A stretch of DNA of 64,000 bases from Baylisascaris procyonis (taxonomy: Eukaryota; Nematoda; Chromadorea; Rhabditida; Ascarididae), in contig JAZARR010000153.1 in NCBI GenBank assembly GCA_037389465.1, positions 5,616,501 through 5,680,500 of the forward strand. Reading direction: 5' to 3'. Under the pieces are notes generated by a model. The model was not told where the DNA came from, did not search any database, and saw nothing but the letters and a program-made list of their open reading frames with translations. The translations under genes were made by a program, and so were the position numbers. The first letter of the stretch is position 1; every line of letters begins with the position of its first letter. This document shows, in pieces, positions 61,601 through 64,000 of the stretch.

Positions 61601-62972
61601 CACTTGTATTGCCCTTGCTTTTTTTTTTTTGCTTGGTGCGCGAAAACGAGTGGAAGTGTGGGAAATGGGGAGGGGGAGGAGGAGGGGAGAGAGGTGGAGA
61701 AACAGGACGAGCAAGTGAACTATTGCGAGAGATAGGAAAAAAAGCTTTATATGCAATGCGAATATCACTAATACTAAATAATAGATGAATGCACTTTGAA
61801 GTAATCCGCTCTTAATGATGAAAACTGTCATGTAACAATGCTGATGTATGAAATGTTATCACAGTTGGTCTCATCGTGGTTTTCGATCAGATTTCTCTAT
61901 CGTTTAATGAGGTATTTTGTTCGATTATAAAGAGAGGATGCTACATGATTGGTTAATAGACAAATGTGTGGCGATCAAGGAGGGAAGTTGTGGATTTGTG
62001 TTCCTCATTGTCGCATAGTGGTGCATGATGCCTTTTGCCAAAAAGCAATTCTTGAAAGCAATGAGGAAATTGAAGATAATCAAAAGAGCATTCGGCTTAA
62101 CGACAACTGAAGATTTAGAGCTCACTAAACATAATTCAGATCAGCCCAATCTTTCCGCTAATAGTCAAAGGCGAGTTTTTTTGCAACCATCTTTTCCTGT
62201 ATTTATTTGAAGTATTAGTTTTTTCTATGAGAAATGAGTGCGTTGTGAAGTTCTTTTTAATGAAGTGGCAATTGCGTTGTTCACGTCTATTCTTATATAT
62301 CTCCGCTATTTGATTATTTGTTTATTGAATTATCCTTCTACCTATAGGACAGCATACTTCATTGCCGCGCTGAACAAATCTATCTACTTAATAAAATTTC
62401 AACGAAGCAGTCGCTTGTCTACTTGTTTGATCAATTGCATCGTCAAATTCGCATGCGAATATCCAGCTTAAACGTTTCTTAGTTCTCATCATTTTTGAGC
62501 GATCTTCACTAGTTGTATAATATTTAATTTTAGAAGGGAAATGGTATATGTGACCTTTCTCAAAATTTTGAATATATTAAATCAAGAGTGATTCCGAATG
62601 CGGAGTCGAATCTATAACAATCCATCTAATCCTCATTGCTTGATCGATCTCCAAATGCCGTCTTTGTATATCTTCAGTGCAACACATCCAAGTGGCCTCG
62701 ACAACTAATTTCATCATAGTCAACATTTATTTCTACTAAATTCATCGGAGGACCATTGAGTTGATTTATTTTTGTGAATATTCTGAAGGTGAAAATTGTT
62801 CTCATTTTCAGTTTCTCATGTGCTACATCTGCCGAAGATATGCCGGAATTATTCCGGCCGGTTCACGAACTTCTTGCAAATACAACCTCAAGCGTTGATT
62901 CACAGCAACCTACCACCGAGCTTCCCTACTATATGATCGTACGACTCAACAGGAAGAAAAAATTTTCTCGAT
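43622..62972 (+). CDS. lmd-3: lmd-3 / OXR1-NCOA7 family protein, multi-exon, C-terminus outside window
   Basis: Proteins of this family (OXR1, NCOA7, nematode LMD-3) protect against oxidative stress; their TLDc domain interacts with the V-ATPase (family knowledge). Seen here: 17 exons, about 1920 nt or 640 codons, that join in one frame. Order: LysM domain (exons 43994-44098 and 45363 onward, core VFPGQKLMVP), GRAM-like domain (FLKIK, then TESDGTVSG, LLVTPNALMFDPD, MDEIMSVAVYKDIG), an acidic Ser-rich linker, an 11-residue-repeat segment, a charged helix, and ELPYYMIVRL, which precedes the TLDc region in relatives. TLDc is absent and should follow position 64000. Introns range from about 0.25 to 2.7 kb and are T-rich on the coding strand. 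The 5' start is unresolved: it could be a trans-spliced ATG at 43994 or exons much further upstream. Family assignment is firm; individual linker exons are less so. No similarity search was run. Confidence 0.9.
43994..44098 (+). CDS. lmd-3: lmd-3 exon: first part of LysM domain
   Basis: Acceptor TTTCTTCTTCAG, donor ATG/GTAATC, exactly 35 codons, phase 0 at both ends. The peptide begins MEYMVKDHDSLERIAAF and continues HDCTVGELMKMNRMGSRM, the typical LysM pattern (Y-V-x-x-x-D-S-L, I-A, T-x-x-E-L-x-x-x-N). It continues directly into VFPGQ of the next exon. The first codon is ATG, immediately after the acceptor. Confidence 0.9.
45363..45561 (+). CDS. lmd-3: lmd-3 exon: end of LysM domain and start of linker
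   Basis: Acceptor TGTCAATTACAG, then VFPGQKLMVP, the closing strand of the LysM domain, followed by a Ser/Gly/Glu-rich linker. The 3' end is uncertain. A GT donor (CTG/GTGAGC) would end it at 45501, and a GC donor (CCAG/GCAAGC) would end it at 45561. Both are phase 1 and both fit the next exon at 47149. The longer form keeps a plausible coding stretch ending HHTVPG and stops just before an in-frame TGA at about 45574. Confidence 0.75.
47149..47318 (+). CDS. lmd-3: lmd-3 exon: linker and start of GRAM-like domain
   Basis: Ser/Lys/Arg-rich sequence (SLSTSSEKAPSIPRSRSKK) running into CLQRFLKIK, which aligns with the FTEKFLKIN start of the OXR1 GRAM-like domain. Donor AAG/GTTTGC at a codon boundary. 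Acceptor ATTTATAG at 47148 fits the phase of the previous exon. An alternative acceptor TTTTTCAG at 47126 is phase 0 and would add about seven residues, but needs a different upstream donor. Confidence 0.85.
48691..48827 (+). CDS. lmd-3: lmd-3 exon: GRAM-like domain core
   Basis: This is the most diagnostic exon. It reads VKQVTESDGTVSG, then LLVTPNALMFDPDVTHPL and NGQDLYMMMA, closely matching OXR1 (GTVSGVLLVTPNNIMFDP...PLVQENG). It has the same number of residues between FLKI and GTVSG as human OXR1. Acceptor TGATGTTGAG, donor GCACA/GTACGT, phase 2 end. Confidence 0.95.
49009..49090. repeat. Imperfect repeat cluster TTCCGGGCTGTCC
   Basis: TTCCGGGCTGTCC(A/G)(C/T)GGAATA occurs twice, separated by two related AATAGGT(C/T)GTTTCCG units. 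Located in the lmd-3 intron after the GRAM core exon. Confidence 0.7.
50155..50284 (+). CDS. lmd-3: lmd-3 exon: end of GRAM-like domain
   Basis: Acceptor CATTTTTCAG; the first base completes the split codon (His). Then MDEIMSVAVYKDIGAL, equivalent to PMEEVMSAAMYKEI in OXR1, and a tail MYDPEHVRTPPLDDAHSP. Donor CCCG/GTAATA at phase 0. An internal GTAAGG at 50249 is another possible donor, but the sequence after it still reads as coding and leads in phase into the next exon. Confidence 0.9.
52937..53009 (+). CDS. lmd-3: lmd-3 exon: acidic linker
   Basis: Acceptor GATATTTCAG, donor ATAG/GTAGTT, phase 0 to phase 1. It encodes an acidic Ser/Thr-rich stretch (STAEDEESTVNESKSTSDD). It belongs to the model by phase and by composition like the OXR1 linker; it has no family motif of its own. 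Confidence 0.75.
53522..53600 (+). ncRNA. tRNA-like relic (A- and B-box)
   Basis: Contains an A-box-like TAGCCGATTGGTTAAG and, about 60 nt later, a weak B-box GGGTTCATTTC. The spacing would fit a tRNA with a long variable arm. Stems do not pair well, so this is at most a tRNA-derived pseudogene or SINE fragment in an lmd-3 intron. Confidence 0.25.
53725..53774 (+). CDS. lmd-3: lmd-3 exon: short linker exon
   Basis: A 50-nt exon between acceptor TGGTCTGCAG and donor CATT/GTGAGT, phase 1 to phase 0. It encodes GDSSDTNGNSTARDENI, continuing the Ser/Asp/Asn-rich linker. Supported by good splice sites on both sides and phase agreement with both neighbours. Confidence 0.7.
54169..54316 (+). CDS. 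lmd-3: lmd-3 exon: charged linker helix
   Basis: Acceptor TTGGTTTGCAG, donor GATG/GTACAA, phase 0 to phase 1. The peptide contains LSKLSESESALPQIAEEEQ and KALDREAANQL, a charged segment likely to be helical, then a Thr/Ala-rich tail. Phase agrees on both sides. Confidence 0.8.
54572..54626 (+). CDS. lmd-3: lmd-3 exon: short linker exon
   Basis: Acceptor TTAATTTTCAG, donor GCTGA/GTAAGT, phase 1 to phase 2. It encodes VASESGIIGEDKPSLQTAE. The GTAAGT donor is a strong consensus site. The following in-frame TAA in the intron makes read-through unlikely. Confidence 0.7.
55424..55489 (+). CDS. lmd-3: lmd-3 exon: Ser/Gly-rich linker
   Basis: Acceptor TTCCCTCGCAG, donor AGTCA/GTACAT, phase 2 at both ends. 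Reads MCDSSDWSRSGSGGS then EEGAWSQ. Low-complexity Ser/Gly composition fits the linker. The surrounding frames are also open, so the assignment rests on splice sites and phase. Confidence 0.7.
56749..56889 (+). CDS. lmd-3: lmd-3 exon: Ser-rich basic linker
   Basis: Acceptor GGAAATTTTAG, donor CTCAG/GTGCGC, phase 2 at both ends. It encodes GEQEAVRRYVNSSLRASSMS and a following SISLSR-like Ser/Arg-rich run ending RLGRTL. Contains several RxxS-type sites, which are possible kinase targets (inference). Confidence 0.8.
57164..57220 (+). CDS. lmd-3: lmd-3 possible cassette exon (57 nt)
   Basis: Between acceptor ATCCTCGTTTCAG and donor AGTCA/GTACCA, phase 2 at both ends and exactly 19 codons long, so inclusion or skipping keeps the frame. 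Reading: WRLRGDRRRGFRLAPVIS, unusually Arg-rich compared with the neighbours. If the donor is ignored, the frame meets a stop at about 57249, giving an alternative C-terminus. Other frames here are also open. Confidence 0.35.
58624..58745 (+). CDS. lmd-3: lmd-3 exon: 11-residue repeat segment, part 1
   Basis: Acceptor TTATATTATAG, donor TGCAG/GTGAGA, phase 2 to phase 1. The peptide is rich in Thr, Ser, Val, Ala, Gly and Lys, with units such as KVTQTAVSGTK and SVAHGVVTHTK. The 11-residue spacing and small/Thr/Lys composition recall the amphipathic helices of synucleins and perilipins. The exon also contains a TGACGTCA palindrome. Confidence 0.8.
59425..59500 (+). promoter_or_regulatory. Duplicated TGACGTCA (CRE-type) element in lmd-3 intron
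   Basis: Two TGACGTCATC motifs at 59425 and 59468, each followed by similar GATT/AATT, CTTTT and CAACTGCA sequence, i.e. an imperfect 43-bp duplication. TGACGTCA is the binding site of CREB/ATF bZIP factors. Whether it acts as an enhancer here is inference. Confidence 0.4.
59926..60086 (+). CDS. lmd-3: lmd-3 exon: 11-residue repeat segment, part 2
   Basis: Acceptor GAGGTTTGCAG, donor AAAG/GTTAGT, phase 1 to phase 0. Continues the repeat (TSAKMAATHAK, VAVDAMASVPQ, GIVTMGSGILE) and ends in a Gln/Thr/Pro-rich tail. No Trp, Cys or aromatic residue occurs, as is typical of 11/3 lipid-binding helices. Confidence 0.85.
60537..60609 (+). ncRNA. tRNA-like relic (A- and B-box)
   Basis: Contains TGGCTTATTGGGTAAG (A-box-like) and, 43 nt later, CAGTTCGTGTCGAG (B-box-like with one key change). 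The overall order is that of a tRNA of about 73 nt, but acceptor and T stems are degenerate. Probably a tRNA-derived SINE or pseudogene in the intron after exon 59926-60086. Confidence 0.3.
61430..61545 (+). CDS. lmd-3: lmd-3 exon: charged probable coiled coil
   Basis: Acceptor TAGTTTATAG, donor CTCT/GTAAGT, phase 0 to phase 2. It encodes LRREQSLATLEVLKQKTQL then AREQACREKDTT, with Leu/Ala at heptad-like spacing between charged residues. The phase-2 end fits the exon at 62812 (CT plus T gives Leu) but not the exon at 62019. Confidence 0.8.
62019..62170 (+). CDS. lmd-3: lmd-3 probable alternative first exon (short TLDc isoform)
   Basis: Open frame with two consecutive ATGs at 62025 and 62028, six bases after a possible acceptor (GTCGCATAG). 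It encodes a basic start (MMPFAKKQFLKAMRKLKI) followed by TTTEDLELTKHNSDQPNLS. It ends AAAG/GCGAGT, a GC-type donor, in phase 2, which fits the next exon at 62812. Entry from the exon at 61430-61545 would give a stop within four codons, so it is not a simple internal exon. Short NCOA7/OXR1 isoforms starting just upstream of TLDc are known in vertebrates. The nematode case is inference; a short leader after the acceptor would fit SL trans-splicing. Confidence 0.6.
62812..62972 (+). CDS. lmd-3: lmd-3 exon: conserved segment before TLDc region
   Basis: Acceptor TCATTTTCAG, donor CGAT/GTAAGT, phase 2 to phase 1. Contains MPELFRPVHELL and ELPYYMIVRLNRKKKFSR; the latter corresponds to the FLCLRVGKPMRK segment of OXR1 that precedes the YWFAVP and TLDc parts. 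The following family segments are not found before the right edge, so the next exon should lie beyond 64000. Confidence 0.9.
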
Positions 62973-64000
62973 GTAAGTGGTTGTTTTTTTTTTTTTTTTT
63001 TTGGCAGAGTGGTTACTGAGTCAATGAGCACTTATAATGACTCGAAGAAAACGTGTCTTTCTGGTCTTCTATCATGTCGATTTGGCTTTCCAACTAAGGT
63101 ATAATGGCACCCCACGGGTAAGATACTTTAGGCATAATTTTGCGTTGGGAAAAGGAATTTGTTGTTGAAATGATTTTATCTGCAGATAGAATGCATTAGA
63201 AAATGCATTTGAGCGTTTCAACATAAACTGGGTCAGTGAATAGAAGTAGACACGTCATCCCTTCCCCTCCCCATCCCTCCATTTCCTCTTCCTTATTTCC
63301 GGAAATTTCTGTGGTTTATTTTTTCTCTCCAAAACTTGCTGCTCAATGCATTTCACCAATATTTTAAGGTGAACTTTTTTGAGTTTGCGTCTCGCTGATT
63401 GACCTGATATTGGGGGTCATTATTTAAACGGCAATATTTAATTTCGTCATTGTCATTTCTAGGCCTTCTTTTATTTGAGTGATGTAGAAATAATGAGCCT
63501 TTGGCTTTGGTTTGACCGAAATAAATGCCCAAAAAAACTCGCATTTTTGGGCGATATTCTCTTCTAAATTCTCGAACAAAAGGATTATTTTTATGCTTTG
63601 TGCGGTTGGTTTGAAACTTACTTCCTTCCTTAGAATGCTGAAATTCGATGATATTTCACATTCCAACTAAATAAGTGATGTTGGATTTGAGTAGAGGTGT
63701 TGTTGCTTTTTGTGATTCTCGTCATTTAGGTTCGTAAGTTGGAGCTGAAAAATCTATATTTCATAGGCACTGTAACTACATTAAATGCAAAAGTTTCTAC
63801 AACATTTTGCACATATGATGGGAGGAATGGCATCGTTCCGCTTCGTTTCTTGCTTCATCCATGTCGCGGACGAAAACATCCTTCTTCCAGGTCTTTCCCT
63901 TCCCAATCCTCATCACGACGGTTGTTGATTATGACGTCTTTCAAGCAACAAAATGCGTTGAAATGATTTCTCATATGATTTCTCGTATGCGGCCTATTGT
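62973..64000 (+). other. lmd-3 intron running to the window edge
   Basis: Starts with a strong GTAAGT donor and contains a T19 tract and a pyrimidine island at 63259-63300. A splice-flanked open segment at 63767-63890 is in a usable phase but does not resemble the family and was not accepted. No other gene was seen. Confidence 0.5.

Larger units (their letters stand above)
44099..62811 (+). other. lmd-3 introns between the listed exons
   Basis: All gaps between the lmd-3 exons are T-rich, with scattered pyrimidine-only islands (for example 48911-48973, 52355-52400, 55121-55155, 59788-59840), (TTTA)n at 55773-55796 and poly-T runs. The longest are 50285-52936 (2.7 kb), 45562-47148 and 57221-58623 (1.4-1.6 kb). 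Apart from the repeats and tRNA-like segments listed separately, no further gene was recognised in them. Confidence 0.7.

Noticed and set aside
63767..63890. Possible next lmd-3 exon after 62972
   Set aside because: Phase fits, but the peptide does not resemble the OXR1/LMD-3 segment expected there (towards YWFAVP and TLDc).

Overview
The window is nuclear DNA of a nematode, probably a parasitic clade III species (ascarid or filarial type). The evidence is: small in-phase exons separated by long T-rich introns with TTTCAG-type acceptors; a protein that matches the nematode lmd-3 / animal OXR1-NCOA7 family; and a 19-base exact match to the nematode spliced leader SL1 (minus strand, 30539-30557). 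Species-level placement is inference. No bacterial-type operon, rRNA gene, CRISPR array or intact transposon was seen.

From 43.6 kb to the right edge, a plus-strand gene is read with good confidence. It is a homologue of lmd-3 (LysM and TLDc domain protein; vertebrate OXR1/NCOA7). About 17 exons can be joined in one reading frame: a LysM domain split by an intron (43994-44098 and 45363 onward), the OXR1 GRAM-like domain over three exons (47149-50284), a long acidic/Ser-rich linker (52937-57220), a segment with an 11-residue repeat that looks like a lipid-binding helix (58624-60086), a charged probable coiled coil (61430-61545), and the conserved LPYYM segment that precedes the TLDc part (62812-62972). 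The TLDc domain itself should lie beyond position 64000. An exon at 62019-62170 cannot be entered from the preceding coding exon without a frame break, but splices in phase into the next one. It therefore looks like an alternative first exon for a short TLDc isoform.

From about 24.6 to 43.6 kb the sequence is T- and G-rich on the plus strand, as in the introns of lmd-3. Three candidate exons (23626-23796, 26251-26287, 26488-26595) join in phase and could be the 5' end of the same gene or of another plus-strand gene; their product is not recognised. This interval also holds a GC-richer block (30.1-31.6 kb) with degenerate ORFs and the SL1-like match, two minus-strand ORFs at 39.9-41.0 kb, microsatellites and several short tandem duplications.

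From 1 to about 24 kb the plus strand is A-rich, the opposite skew, which suggests minus-strand transcription or intron of a divergent gene. No gene could be identified there. A few splice-flanked open segments are listed with low confidence. The clearest non-coding structure is a near-perfect 27-bp-arm hairpin at 8598-8670 that resembles a microRNA precursor.
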